DNA of 64,000 nt from Zonotrichia leucophrys gambelii (GCF_028769735.1 NC_088188.1:1178001-1242000); one strand, 5' to 3'; counted from the stretch's first letter, positions 33,091 through 45,939 are shown. Translations and numbers: made by a program. The notes: generated by a model not told the origin, from the letters alone.

Positions 33091-35362
33091 ACCATGGTGA
33101 TCAATTATCCAAGCACCTTGGATCTCAGAAGGAGATTTCTTCATCTTCCTCCCTGTATGAGGGGATGGAGCCTCATTTCTAAATCTGAATTATCATCCAG
33201 AGCCCCCTGGGCTGGCACCATGTTCCTGCTACTGTCTGTGCCAGGGGAGCAGCAGGGAGCTCCCTGGTGCAGAGGGATGGGGCCAGCTCGGAGCATCCTG
33301 CACGTGGGAGGTGTCTGGAACACCTCTGGGCTCCTCCTGCCTCGCTCAGGATAACCTTGGGCTGGAACCCAGCCCTGCTCTGGGGAGGGACAACTGGTTT
33401 CCTGAATTCAGTGGTCAGGAATGGCAATCACCCCTCCAAGGTAGTTCATTAGTAGGATGCCAGGATGCAGCACTATCACAGAGCCCAGGACACAGCAATT
33501 TTCTCACCATTTCTCAGGGAGCCTTTTTGAGCGCAAGCAGAAGCCTGGAAGGGTTGTGAACAGACGGATCCAGGAAGATGCGTGAAGAACCCAGTGACCA
33601 AAGCCCTGGGATATGAGGGAGAGGGGATGCTGCTTTCTGCCACATTTTGTGAGCTCCCACTGTGCTGGTGCCAATTTTAGTGTCTTCTCTCACTTTGAAC
33701 TGGAGAGAACCTAAAAGCCTGAAAAATACTGAAAATGGGGATTGCTTCTTATGGTGAGAGAAATCGCCAAGTACCAGGAACAGGTTCCAGCTTAGGACCT
33801 GTCAACACAGACCTGCCAAAATTAAATGTATTTGAAAGTGCATAACCCGTACTTTAATCCTGAAGATCTATGACATTCTGCTTGGAATATTTATTATTTC
33901 TTATACTCCATTTCAGAGAGGATTTTTAAAATCAATTAACTCCTGTCCTATTCACATGTAGAGTGATCACAGCGTTCACTCCCTCTTGGAGAAATTAACC
34001 TTGCAAGTATTTCAAAATTATCATCCCCTATAAGGAGGAAAAGCAAGCATCAGTTCAGAGGGCAAAAGGGAGGAAATGAGAGGGACAAGACTGGGATAAA
34101 ACTGAAAAAACTTTGATGAAATGGATTTGCTTGTGCTGGTCTCAGTAATAGACTCTAGAGAAAGATGTGATACATCAGGGGTGCTACAAAATATTGGCAT
34201 TTCTTGGGAAAGCAGTTTCAGTGCTGCCATGATAAACTGCTTAAAGCGTTCAGGATATGTCAGGCATGGAGCTGGAGTTCAGTTCATAATTGCAATTATT
34301 GCAGCATTTTCAAACGAATCAGAGTCAATGTCCATGAATAAAGACTCCTTTATGGAGGAGCTGGAGAAGATAAAACCATTTCAGGTGATCAAAGGATGGG
34401 AAGGAACCTGCAGTTAAACATCATCTCCTTTAACAGCCCTGCTGTGCTACAGCATCTCTGAGAAGAGCTGCAGCAAAGGCAAAAGGAAAAGCTGAGGCAC
34501 CTCCCCCTGTCAGAACCAGGACCCCAAAAAGCCCCTCAGGGATCAGCACTTGGGGATTCTCTCCTAAGAACTCCTGACTGCCATCTGGGCAATTTCTCCA
34601 GAGAATCTGGTGCCCAGCTGGAGCTCACATGTGGGATGGCACTGGGAGGATGTGAGGCTTGCTGAGCCCCAGAGGTCATTGTCACTCCCACAGTGTGACA
34701 CTAGGGCTGCTGGTGCTGTGACAGGCACCTCTAAGCATCCAAAGGGATGGGGCTGAAAGGGCCAGGAGCACATGTCCTGTTCTCCTGTGAGCCCCCAGAC
34801 AAAGGGGTCAGGGTTTGGGAAGGGCAGGGGAACTCAGCAGGGGAATGTCTGGCTGTGCAGGAGGTGCTGAACGTTTGGGACTGAGGATCTACCCTGGAGC
34901 AGCTGGATCTGGATCTGGTGGGAGCTGATGGCATCCACCTGACCTCATACCCAGGCAAACCCAGGGTGTGTGTGGGACTCAGGAGGGACAGGGAAATCCC
35001 TGCCCAGCAGCCTCTGACATAGCCCCAGGGCCCCTTCTCAGTGGCCCCGTGGCACAGCTGCTGCTGGACACCATGATGGCTGCAGGGATGATTTTCCTCT
35101 GCTTCCCTCTGCGCTCCCAGGCCATGCCAGACATTCCAGAGGGGCTGTGGGAGCTCTGGCTGGGCAGGACCAAGTGAGGGCCCCTCAGGTGTGTGCCCAC
35201 ATGTCCACACAAGGAGACTCTGAGTGTCCTCCAGGGAATCAATGACAATTCCACTCGTCCCAGCCCTTGCCCAGGGCCTTGGCACCACACACCTGGACAT
35301 GCTGGGCACTCAGGGGACATTGCTCTGGTGTCACTGGGACTTTGGCACCACACACCTGGACA

Positions 35363-35699
35363 CGATGTATATTCATACATCCCATACATGATGCAAAAAT
35401 TCCATTCAAACACAGGATTCTGTCTGGTCAGTGTCAGCTTCTTCCTCTGAATCCTGACGGCGTCTTCAGGGCTGTTGCTTTTAAGGATTAATCATCTGTT
35501 AAGATGGGTCCATTTTTGGGCTTCTGTTGGCCAGAAAAAGGTACCCAGACTGTCTGTAACTCTTTGCTTTTATTGTCTCATATTGTCCTAATCCAAATTG
35601 TCCAAATTTTTATTACTCTAATTATATTGCTATTTTTACAATTTTATTATCATTAAACTTTTAAAATTTTAAAAAAACAAGTGATTGGCGTTTTTCACA
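35363..35699 (+). mobile_element. Truncated LTR with an internal inversion
   Basis: 35470-35699 (GGCTGTTGCTTTTAAGG to GCGTTTTTCACA) matches the plus-strand LTR 55441-55671. The preceding 35367-35469 matches the adjacent part of that same LTR (about 55332-55440), but in reverse complement ('attccattcaaacacaggattc', 'tcagtgtcagcttcttcctc'). The upstream U3 is absent. No clear target-site duplication is seen. Confidence 0.75.
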
Positions 35700-36894
35700 G
35701 GCAGGAACCCCACACCAGGGTGTGGCAGAAATCCCTTCACTGTTTGTTATTGCTACAGTTCCACCACTGCCACCCTTCCAAAGGAGCATTAACATTTAAT
35801 TCTTTTAAATCTTAGCTTAGGAGACACTGACAACCTGATGCCCTCTCAGTAACTGATAGAGACATCCTTCACACCCTGGCAGAAGGAGCTCAGTGCTGTT
35901 TATACTTTTGCCCCTTTCACTGGGTTTGACCATGAGGATTCGTGATAGAATTGTTGGAGAACGCCCCTGGCTGAGCTGAGCTTCCAGCAGCAGGTAGAGC
36001 TAAACCCCAGTGTTAATAAAAATCAATGAAGCATCCTCACAAGGCAAACAGTTTCCCTTTACAGCTCACAGCCTCCTCACGCTGATAGAAGATGACAATC
36101 ACCAGATGTGGCAACATCAGCTGAGGGCAGCTCCAAAAAGCTGCCAGTTCAACACATCCCTTTCCAGTTCCCACTAACTTATTTATACAGTCACAGACAT
36201 TTTTTAATGCTTTTGGGACACCTTATCTCATTGGCTACACAAATCCTCTTCTGTCTGCATCATGTCTAAGTGTGAAATAATGCATTATTAAAGTCACTGT
36301 GACCCCAGGGACAGAGGAGCCCTTCCAGCCAAGGTGACCTCATTAATGAGAATCCTTTGTATCCAAAGGCTCCAGCTTTGCAAAGGTCTGGTTGCATGGC
36401 AAAGAAATCCTGGGATAACAGCATCCTCCTGGCATTCCAAACATGGCCTGCTCCAAGACATGATCTCACCACAAGGTTTTAGTGCCTCTGGCTGAGACAG
36501 TGCTGCTCTGTGTCCCAGGGAATCGCTCCTTCCCTGGCATGCTGAGGTAGGCTCAGGAGCAGGGCTGGCTGCTCCCACTCTGTCCTGATCCAAACCAGGA
36601 GCACTCTGCTGCCTTCCCCAGCCGCTGCTCAGCAGGAGGAATCTGCCTGCCTGCTGCCTCTGGAAAAACAGATGAGGAATTGCTTTTCCATTGGTGTTTG
36701 CAGCAGGAATTAGGCTGCAGGAGAAGTGTCCAGCCACAAGCACCTCACAGGCCACCACGGCCCTGAGGTGTCCCCAGTGCCACTGAGGTGGGGAGGGCAA
36801 AGAACAGAGACAGTCCCTGATTTATTCCAACCACAGCACTTAACATCTTTCCTCCAGGATTTTATCCTAACTGTGGTTACCCTGGAGCAGCCAC

Positions 36895-37005
36895 TGGTTT
36901 TTGACAGTGGCAGTGAGGCATGGGCAGTGCTTATCAGCAGTGTTAATCAGCAGTTTAATGAGGGGCAGTGCTAATCAGCAGTGCTAATCAGCAGTTTAAT
37001 GAGTT
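36895..37005 (+). repeat. Short tandem repeat (AATCAGCAGTGCT)
   Basis: Several copies of GCTAATCAGCAGTG or TTAATCAGCAGTTTAATGAG, a repeat of about 14 bp with an imperfect block duplication. Confidence 0.65.
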
Positions 37006-37539
37006 GTTGGTCCAGGCAGTGCCCTACACTCTGCTGATCCTGGATAACCCATCCACTCCTCCCCATCTGAAGGAAAAAATGCTGGGAAAACTTAATGATG
37101 CTTCCCAGCCTGTGTGAACCTGTGAGTGTCCCAAGCCCTGGGAGAATGTCCCTGTTTAACAAACAGCTCAGTCCTCTCCACTCACCCTCAACCCTCTGGC
37201 AGAGCTGACATCCACCAGAAGATTCCAAGGTCCATTTTGGGGGAGATCCCCATTTATCTTCCATTATACCCAAATACTTTTTTTCCCCTGTAATCTGATG
37301 CACAGCTTGGTACACATCTGGCACAACCTTGGCTACGTGCTTATTTCCACTAATTCTTCACTGAATCAGAAGCAGAGCTGCCCTAAACATAAATAAAGAA
37401 TTCGTGGTCACTCTGAGTCCCACAAATTCCTGGTATCATTTCCCTTTGCCAGAGTAAATGAGTGTAAACAGCACAGCCTCAGTCTCTTCTGGAGCAGGAA
37501 AACGACACATTCCTCTTATTTGGTTTGGTTTTCCTATTA

Positions 37540-37975
37540 CTCTCTGCATATAGAAGAGTTGTCTTAATTAATGTAAGCTTATTATGAAATTAGAGCACCG
37601 ATATAATTAAAACATTGATTAAAAAGCCAATAAAACAAGCAGCTCAAGCTCTTTTGAAAGAGGAGCAGTATGAATCCTTCTTGATTAAATATTACAGCTC
37701 AGTCAATATTTAACCATTCCATTGTATTGACTTAATTTCTCCATCGAGCTGGGAATAAGCATCCCTTGGGACTTAATTATGGCAGGTTTGCTTCCCTTGT
37801 TGTTCTGAGTTTGTGGGCTTGTTTGGTTTATTTTGATATTTCTGAAACTTCTGACAGAGCAAATCTTCCATCCTGGGGAACCACACTCCATGGAGATAAT
37901 TCGTGGGTAATGAACAGTTCAGATAATTGTGTTTATCTTTGGAAATTAACTCCAATAAATCCATCCTATCCATGA
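37540..37975. other. Candidate conserved non-coding element, AT-rich
   Basis: Repeat-free sequence with many homeodomain-like cores (TTAATTAATG, TATAATTAAAAC, TTGATTAAAAAG, CTTAATTATGG, GATAATTCG) and a GATA-type TTATCTTTGG. It is unlike the surrounding repeats. This is inference from composition alone. Confidence 0.3.
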
Positions 37976-38284
37976 GAACCAGTCCTGCCTCCTTCAGCTG
38001 TCTTCCAGAATGAGCTTGTTCATGGACTTGGCAGCCAGGTCAGACCAACAGCCCTGCTCCTGAAGGTCTCTCTGGGTTAGTGGAGACATTTCCTTCCATC
38101 CTTTCCACATCCATCCACAGAAACATTGGAGCAACATCCAGAGCAACTTGAGCTCCTCAGTTCATTCAACTCCATCCATTTCAAAACTGACTCCCTAAAG
38201 TGATTTTTCCTTCTTTGTTACCAGTCCAAGACTAAAATCCCACATGTGGGGCTGGGCTGTCCCAGAGCCCTGCCTCAGAACCAG

Positions 38285-38660
38285 CCCCAGGAAAGGGGAC
38301 AGTGCAGGGACAGCCCAGGCCCTGGAGCTGGGATGGGGAGTGCAGGGACAGCCCAGGCCCTGGAGCTGGAATGGGGACAGTGCAGGGACAGCCCAGGCCC
38401 TGGAGCTGGGATGGGGACAGGGCAGGGACAGTGCAGAGACAGTCCAGACCCTGGAGGCAGGGACAGGAGCAGTGGATGAACAGTGCAGGGACAGCAGGCT
38501 GGAGGGGAGGGACATGCAGGGACAGCCCAGTCCCCAGAGTGGGAATGGAGAGTGCAGGGACACTGCAGTGACAGCCCAGGCCCTGGAACTGGGATGGGGA
38601 CACTGCAGGGACACTGCAGTGACAGCCCAGGCCCTGGAGCTGTTGAGGACACAGATCCCT
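38285..38660 (+). repeat. Minisatellite, 38-50 bp units (GCAGGGACAGCCCAGGCCCTGG)
   Basis: About eight units. The core is GCAGGGACAGCCCAGGCCC followed by TGGAGCTGGGATGGGGACAG; later units add CACTGCAGTGACA. It is open in several frames on both strands (up to 242 residues), which are by-products of the array. Confidence 0.85.
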
Positions 38661-39494
38661 CGGCCACGGCTGGTTCCATCTGTCCTCTGCCACACTGAGG
38701 CCAGAGACATGCTGGGGACATGGATTAGAGGTGGCTTTGGCATTGCTGGGTTCACAGCTGGGCTTGAGGGAGTCTGAGGTTTTTTCCAGCCTTACTGATT
38801 CCATGGTTTTGTGAGGCACTGTTGCTGTGTTCCAGCACTTCCTGTGCTCTCCCCACCTGAAGCAACATCTGGGAACACCAGAAGGCCTGGAGAGACCCCA
38901 TCCCCAGACCCTTCCTGAATCTGTGTGGGGTAAAAGAAACCTGTTCAGACTGTCAGACATTCCTAAAGCTTCCCAGTGCTCTGGGCTGCAAGGTGGATAT
39001 TCTGGAAAAACAAAGGTTGCATTTCAGATCCTTGCAGCCTGTTTGCTCTGAAGAAGCAGCACGACTTCATTTGCCTTTTCCTTCTGTTATATTCCCCAGT
39101 TCTTTTTCCTTAGGGAAATAGAACAGTTCTGAGGAAGCACCACAGATGAAAGAGCAGGAGGAGGTTTTCTGCCCTTATTTTTTTAGCTCAGCATTTGTCT
39201 TGGATCTGTAATTGGGCCTTCAGGAATGTTTGATCTCTCCCAGGTGTGCAGGGCCAACACCTCGCAAAGCAAAGCTCACCTCACATACAAATATGTGCTT
39301 TTCCATTGGGGATCTGGAGATCTCCCAGAAACAATTCAGGGGGAGTCTTGGCTATCTGTTAGGTGAGCTTAGAGCAGGGGTTTTACAGTGCCTGGCCTCA
39401 GATTAAACCAGGGTAAAGTGTGGCAATTGATTTTTTTGTCCTACTTGGTCAGCACAGCTTCTCCAGCTCTGAAAAAGCTGGGACACAGAGGATC

Positions 39495-39905
39495 ATGGAA
39501 TGCTTTGGATTGCAGGGACCTTAAAGCCCATCCAGTGCCACCCCTGCCATGGCAGGAGCACCTCCCACTGTCCCAGGCTGCTCCAAGCCCCAATGATCAG
39601 TGATCAGCCTGGCCTTGGGCACTGCCAGGGATCCAGGGGCTGCTCTGGGCAACCTGTGCCAGGGGCTCACAGCAAAGAATTCCTGCCCAATATCCCATCC
39701 ATCCCTGCCCTCTGGCAGTGGGAGCCATTCCCTGTGTCCTGTCCCTCCATCCCCTGTCCCCAGTCCCTCTCCAGCTCTCCTGGAGCCCCTTCAGGCCCTG
39801 CAAGGGGCTCTGAGCTCTCCCTGGAGCCTTCTCTTCTCCAGGTGAGCACCCCCAGCTCTCCCAGCCTGGCTCCAGAGCAGAGGGGTTTGTTGGGCCACTC
39901 CCAGT
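39495..39905 (-). mobile_element. CR1 LINE 3' fragment, antisense
   Basis: 'gggaccttaaagcccatcc', CCATGGCAGGAGCACCTCCC, GGGCACTGCCAGGGATCC, 'cagtgggagccattccctgt', 'tctccagctctcctggagcc' and 'tctccaggtgagcacccc'. Minus orientation, longer than most of the copies here. Confidence 0.85.
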
Positions 39906-41184
39906 GCCCCTGCCAGGAGTCACCACCTCTGGACAAAATGCAGCCTCCCCTGGGAGGGCTGGGCTGAGTTTTACCTTCCCAGACTCAGCACAGAACGGAC
40001 ACACAACGAGCTCTGAGCTGGACTTAACTGAGAAAAGCCAAAACTCACCATTTTTTCTGCTCAGCAACAGAACAGGAATGTCACCACCACTCTCAGGGAA
40101 GATGCTGGAGCAGCTGAAAGTTTAAAAATGCAAATCAAAGCCCAAAAGAGCTCAGAGCTTGCAGCAGGCGTGCCACAGTGTGGCATTTGCAGCATGGCAG
40201 CAAGAATGTGCTGGCACGTGTGTGCGAGGTGGGAAAAAAAGCGTGAAGCTAAGCATGACTTAGAGGGGAAAAAATGCCCAAAATCCAAAAAAGAGGAGTT
40301 TATTCAGGGATTATCAACGTGACTGCCTTCATCAAGTGATGGAGCAGCTGAAAGCACAGAAAGCAGGTTCTGAAAATGTGGGAAAAAAAACAGTTTATGA
40401 CATCTAGTGGTAAGAGGAGATGCCCCCCTGCGTGGAGCTCTGGCTGTGCCAGTCAGGACTGATTCCAGAGCAGGTTCACTGCACTCCCACTGCACTCCTG
40501 ACAATAATCTGTGTGCAAAGTGTGAGCCTTTCTGGGCAGCTCTGTCAAAGGCAGGGCTTTACATGCAACGGCTGAGTGATTCCAATTCCAGCCTGGGCAC
40601 GGAGAACAGCCCTTTGTGTGGGCTGATATCACACCAACAACAGCACAGAGCTCCCAGCTTTTATCACAGCCCTTGGAGCTGCTCTCTCGGAAAGGATCAC
40701 GGCCTGCATCCTTTGCTGCTTTGGAAAATGGCCAAGGCACAGTGAGAAAAGAGCCCCAGGATGTCTGAAGTGAGCAGGATCACTGAAAAAAAGGAAGGGG
40801 GCACCTCCAGAGTCTCTGGGATGTCCCAGAGCACACAATTCCTGCTGTAGCTGTGGTCTTCTCTGATTGCAGCATGAAGAGATGGCACCTTTGGGCAAAA
40901 ACATCCTTTTTGTGCTCTTCATTCCCACTTTGTCCTCCAAAGAGCCAATTCCTGGCATTCCTTCTGGGCCCTGCAACCATAACAGGCTGTCAATGCAGGA
41001 TGCAGGATAATCTCAGTTTATCAGTGCTGGCCTCCATGGAAATGCTGCCTCAGCCCTGCAGGAGCCCAGGGCTGGAAGAAATCCCATGGAGCTGGACAGG
41101 CCTTGTCCATAGGAAAAGGCTCTGCCCCAGCAGGGCCTCATCCCCTGCCAGATCCCCTCAGAAGGGGCTGACACAGAACTGAGG

Positions 41185-41525
41185 AATGGTTTAGGGTGGA
41201 AGGGACCTTAAAGCTCATCCCATCCCACCCCTGCCATGGCAGGGACACCTCCCACTGTCCCAGGTGCTCCCAGCCCTGTCCAGCCTGGCCTTGGGCACTG
41301 CCAGGGATCCAGGGGCAGCCCCAGCTGCTCTGGGCCCCCAGTGCCAGGGCCTGCCCACCCTCATAGGGACAATTCCTAATTCCCAATATCCCACCTAACC
41401 CCACTCTGTAAATGTGAAGCCATTCCCTGTGTCCTGTCCCTCCATCCCTTGTCCCCAGCCCCTCTCCAGCTCTCCTGGACCCCCTTCAGGCCCTGGAAGG
41501 TCTCCCTGGGGATAATGGGTGTTTT
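41185..41525 (-). mobile_element. CR1 LINE 3' fragment, antisense
   Basis: 'gggtggaagggaccttaaag', CCATGGCAGGGACACCTCCC, 'gcccaccctcatagggac', 'gaagccattccctgtgtcc' and 'ccttcaggccctggaagg'. Minus orientation. Confidence 0.85.
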
Positions 41526-42099
41526 CATTCAGGAATCCAATCCAGATCTGGGCTCTTCAACAACCACCACTTAATCCAGCTTGTCTCTGTCCCCTCCCTG
41601 TCCTCAGGCTGTCACCCCTGCCTGCACCCAGCACCTTTGGTGGCTGAGCTCTGCTTCCCACAGCTCTGCTCAGATCCCAGAGCCCAGCAGGGATTGGCAG
41701 AGATCTGTGGGCTCTGAAAGTGAAAACCCCTCACTCAAAGGGCCTCAGGCGCTGAGGCAGAGTTTTCCTGCTAATGATGGCATCCATGCCCATGGAATCA
41801 CCATGCCAGGGGTGCCAGCACCTTCTCCAGGGATCCTGGACTGAATTCTCAGGGAGCACCCAGCCCAGTCTGCTCCTGCTGTGACAGACAGAGAGAGCAG
41901 AGGGCAGGTGACTCCCTACCCTGGGCACCAGGGCCCCACAATGCCAAGGAAAAGCCCAGAGAAGGGGAAGAGAGAAGGAGAAGAGAAATGCTGCAGTGCA
42001 CTCCTGGCCCCCTCACAAAGCCTTGGTGAGGTTCAAATGCCACTGCTGGCCCCAGCCCTCCGCACAAACCACAGCACCAGACTGGGTCAATGAATTTAT

Positions 42100-42670
42100 C
42101 AGCCAATGGGGATTAACTGGATGAGTTTCATCTTTAGTGAACTTTTCAGACAGTGGGGATTAACTGGATAGCTTTCATCTTTAGTTAAGGGTACTTTATG
42201 GCTTTTTATTGTGATTCTTATTGTCTTATGTCCTCATGCCTTTTATGTTGTTTTAAAAGAGCTGTTGGGGATGCCTTTTTACTAAATACAGCAGGAGGAG
42301 TTGTGGAGACACACAAGCATGCCAACCCTCTCCCTTGGAGAGGTATCCCTTGAATGGGTTATAATAAAATCATCTCAAACCCTCCTGGATTGAGAAATCC
42401 TCCTTGGTCATGGTGAGTTCCCAGCATGCTTTGGAAGCCCATGTAGATTTGTTGGGACCCATTGCTTTTTCCCCTTTGTACCACCCCTGATTTTCCCCAT
42501 AAAAACCTCTAAAAACCCCAGTTTCTGCTCTGTTCGGGAGGGAGCTGCTGTCCCTGGCCTCCTTGGCAGGGTGCTGGAATAAGGGAACTCTCTGGAACAA
42601 CCACACGGTGCTCCTGTCTCTGTCTCTGTGTTGGTCAGGGTACACCTTGCAAGGCAGGGCTGAAATCAAT
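42100..42670 (+). mobile_element. Probable LTR or LTR-adjacent ERV piece
   Basis: Carries a TATA-like CCATAAAAACC (about 42499), then GTTCGGGAGGGAGCTGCTG, a poly(A)-like GGAATAAGG and AACAACCACACGGTGCTCC. I recall this order from songbird ERV LTRs. It starts with two similar GGGGATTAACTGGAT blocks (42108 and 42156). No target-site duplication was found; the boundaries are rough. Confidence 0.45.
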
Positions 42671-42704
42671 GTGTGATATTTTCAGGGTCCCCAGGATGAA
42701 GGAG

Positions 42705-43100
42705 TGTGGTGGTGTTCACAGGGGTCCCAGGATGAGGGAAGAGACAAAGATCTTGGCTCCATGTTTTGGAAGGCTTGATTTATTATTCTATGATATCTAT
42801 TATATTAAAACTGTATAAAACTTATATTAAAATAATAGAAGAAAGGATTTCATCAGAAGGCTAGCAAGGAAAGGAAATAATGGAATGATAACAAAATCCT
42901 GTGACTGACCGAGACAGTCTGAGACAGCTGACTGTGATTGGCCATTAATTAGAAACAACCACATGAGACCAATCACAGATGCACCTGTTGCATTCCACAG
43001 CAGCAGATAATCATTGTTTACATTTTGTTCCTGAGGTCTCTCAGCTTCTCAGGAGAAAAAATCCTAAGGAAAGGATTCTTCAGAAAATATCATGGCTACA
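42705..43100 (-). mobile_element. Solo LTR nested in the LTR at 42672-43508
   Basis: Starts TGTGGTGGTGTTCAC and ends ATGGCTACA, with the perfect 6-bp duplication AAGGAG on both sides (42699-42704 and 43101-43106). It is the same family as 7436-7822 (shared GATGCACCTGTTGCATTCCA and GCAGCAGATAATCATTG). Confidence 0.85.
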
Positions 43101-43149
43101 AAGGAGGAATTGAGAATCTGACTCCATGTTCTTAGAAGGCTAATTTATT

Positions 43150-43215
43150 ATGATATATGATATGATATGATATGATATGATATGATATGATATGATATGA
43201 TATGATGATATGATA
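43150..43215. repeat. (ATATG)n microsatellite
   Basis: About 12 near-perfect TATGA pentamers lie within the LTR at 42672-43508, where the related LTR at 56400 has a TCTAC/TCTAT pentamer run (about 56472-56506) at the same place. Confidence 0.9.
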
Positions 43216-44039
43216 CTAAAGAATAGAGAAATATACAGACAGAAGGTTACAAAGATAATAATGAAAACCTGTGACTACTGCCAGAGTCCTGACACAGCTG
43301 GACAGTGATTGGTTATTAAGTTAAAACAATTTACATGAAACCAATCAAACAATCACCTGTTGGATAAACAGCCTCCAACCACATTCCAAAGCAGCAAAAC
43401 AAGAGAAGCAATCAGATAATTATTGTTTTCATTCTTCTCTGAGGCTTCTCAGCTTTCCAGGAGAAGAAATCTTGGCGAAGAGATTTTTCAGAAAATGTAA
43501 CAGTGACACTAAGAGCTGAAATCACTGCTCAGAACTGAATTTTCTGCCCCTTGCTGAGGTTACTCAGTGGCTGAAGGACTGCCTGAGTCCCCTGGAAAGT
43601 TGTCTCCTGTAGGACCTCTCTCAGACCCTGACCTGCTGTCACAAGCAGTGGCTCAGAGGTGTCCAAGTGGATTAATGAGGATCAGGGTAGGACAATAGCA
43701 GTGTTTACATGGACTGAGCTCTGTCCCTCGAGGCCCTTTAAAGCAATTCTTTCAACTGCTGAAGTATTGATTAGAAAGGAATGATTGATTAGTCTGGAAT
43801 GACTTCCACTGCTACAAACCCTCTCTAAAGAGTTCCAAACTCAAAGATCAGCACAAATCCTGATTTCTGCCTTAGACTCAGCCAATATCTTTGGGAGCCA
43901 GGGGAATATGGAGATGCCAGGGGAGGGACAAGGTGACCCATCCACAACTCTTGGCACAGAGGGACTTTCTCAAATACCATTTACACCAGAGCAGGTTGGG
44001 GCTGGATGGGAGGAAAAATTTCTTCAGTGGTCTTCGGTT

Positions 44040-44530
44040 TCTAGAGGAAAGAAAGCAACAGCTGCCCCCAGCACAAGAAAGACGTGGTGGAATGAATCCA
44101 AAGGAGGCCACAGAGATATTCCAGGAGCTGGAGTCCCTCTGGAGCCAGGCTGGCAGAGGTGGGGCTCTTCAGGGTAGAGATGAAAAGGTTTTGGAGAGAT
44201 CTCAGAGCCCCTTGCAGGGCTCCAGGAGAGCTGGAGAGGGGCTGGGGACAAGGGATGGAGGGACAGGACACAGGGAATGGCTCCCACTGCCAGAGGGCAA
44301 GGATGGATGGGATATTGAGAATTAGGAATTGTTCCCTGTGAGGGTGGGCAGGCCCTGGCACAGGGTGCCCAGAGCAGCTGGGGCTGCCCCTGGATCCCTG
44401 GCAGTGCCCAAGGCCAGGCTGGACAGGGCTGGGAGCACCTGGGACAGTGGGAGGGGTACCTGCCATGGCAGGGGTGGCACTGGATGGGCTTTGAGGTCCT
44501 TCCAACCCAAACCATCCCAGGATTCTCTAT
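44040..44530 (+). mobile_element. CR1 LINE 3' fragment
   Basis: 'ggagtccctctggagccagg', 'ctccaggagagctggagagg', 'gacaggacacagggaatgg', 'gagggtgggcaggccctgg' and 'ctttgaggtccttccaaccc' to 'cccaggattct' give CR1 in plus orientation. Confidence 0.85.
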
Positions 44531-44608
44531 TAACAGGAATGTGTTTATCAGGAATGTGTTAACAGTAATGTGTTTATCAGGAATGTGTTAACAGGAATGT
44601 GTTTATCC
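44531..44608 (+). repeat. 29-bp tandem repeat
   Basis: Two full units and one partial unit of TAACAGGAATGTGTTTATC plus AGGAATGTGT, nearly perfect. It begins right after the CR1 end GGATTCT. Confidence 0.85.
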
Positions 44609-45248
44609 TCCTAAGGGGGTTGTGGGCACAGAACGAGCCCCTTTTGGCTGGAAAGGGGCAAAAGCTGAAAATTGGACATTTGATCCCAGCCACTGGAGAC
44701 CCCCTGAACACTGAGGAGGAACAACCTCACCACAGCTGTGTTGGTGTATCCTGGTCCTGTAATTTGCTTTTCCCCTAATTTGGTTCTTCCCTTGAAGAGT
44801 TCCCAAAGCACCTCAGCTTTCCCACAGCCGCTGGGAAAGTTGGGGATCTCACCCCAAGGACCCAATCCCAGCAGCCAGGGATGTGTTGGAAGTCTCACCT
44901 GGGAGAGGACGGGACCTTTCCTGCCCAGCTCGGGCACCGGCTGCTTCCAGCCTTGCTCCTGGACGCATTTTCCAACTGGATTTTTTTCTTTCGGTTCCTT
45001 GAGACCTCTCGTGGTGGGAAGTAAAACCACGTTTGTTTGGGAAGGGCAGGAGAGGTCCTGGCTGGATGAACGGCTCCTCTAAAGAAACTCTGGGATCAGA
45101 AACCAGGAGGGAAGATCTCCCCAGACAGCATCAGCTGCCCCTGCCCTCGGAAAGCTGCACACACCCACCTGTGCCAGGTGAGGTCCTGCAGATTCCAGGG
45201 GATGACTCCTGGTTTCACAGCACAAATGCACAAGCCTGGAGCTGCAGG

Positions 45249-45673
45249 TGATAGTGGGGCCCTGGAAAAATGTTAAAGATAGACTCTGAAAATGTTAGGC
45301 TTTGTGTTTTGCCAGATCATGTGAAGTTGCACCTGTGTAAGCAGTATGATAAATCGTATAATTGTTAGATGTGATGATTGTTTAGTAATTAAATATAATT
45401 TTGTATAATCATAAGAAGAATAATGAGAAACTATGTTAAAAGTTTGAGGGGGGCCACGAGGAGCCCATGCTTGGCTGAAATCTATGTATACAATAGAACA
45501 ATATAAATTTAATAATTAACATGAAACTTATATAACGATAGAATATAAAAACATGTTCATCCCGAATCCGTATCGGAGTCAGATTTGGGTTGGTACCCCT
45601 GACACCCAGAGCTCTTCAATAAAAGCACCTGCATATAATCATTCTCGTGATTGTGTGTTTCTGAACGCTAACA
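45249..45673 (+). mobile_element. Solo LTR (425 bp)
   Basis: Starts TGATAGTGGGGCC and ends CGCTAACA, with a 4-bp duplication CAGG (45245-45248 and 45674-45677). It carries a poly(A) signal CAATAAAAGCACC (about 45619) in plus orientation. The body is AT-rich. A 4-bp duplication fits class I (ERV1-like) elements. Confidence 0.75.
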
Positions 45674-45939
45674 CAGGGGTGCCAGGCCAGCTGTGCCACC
45701 CTTGGGAGTCACCACGAACCCCCTGGGAATTGGATTCTGGGGGTGTTTCTTCCATGCAGGAGCGCCCCTGGAGGAGCAGAGCCTGGGGTTGAGCACAGCT
45801 GGAATTCTTTGTGCTGCTTGTTGGTGTTTCAGGCCTCCAGTCCCATAAATCTGCCTCTACTGATGTTTAATTTGAGGATTTTTTCAGCAGGGAAAAGTTC
45901 CAGTGAGGAAGACCTTGTGGGAATTGTAGAGAATTTTTA

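Larger units (their letters stand above)
42672..43508 (-). mobile_element. Solo LTR, split by a nested LTR
   Basis: The left part (42672-42704) is TGTGATATTTTCAGGGTCCC plus GGATGAAGGAG. The right part (43101-43508) resumes with GGAATTGAGAATCTGACTCC and runs to AATGTAACAGTGACA. The minus strand has an AATAAA opposite 43143-43148. The family matches 56400-56761 and 56815-57213. The outer target-site duplication is unclear. Confidence 0.75.

Noticed and set aside
34121..34417. 98-residue plus-strand frame with a hydrophobic segment, in unique DNA
   Set aside because: No family recognised, no splice sites or poly(A) context, and a length expected by chance.
38232..38960. 242-residue minus-strand frame with GLSLHCP-type repeats
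   Set aside because: Derived from the 38-50 bp minisatellite; no start context or splice support.
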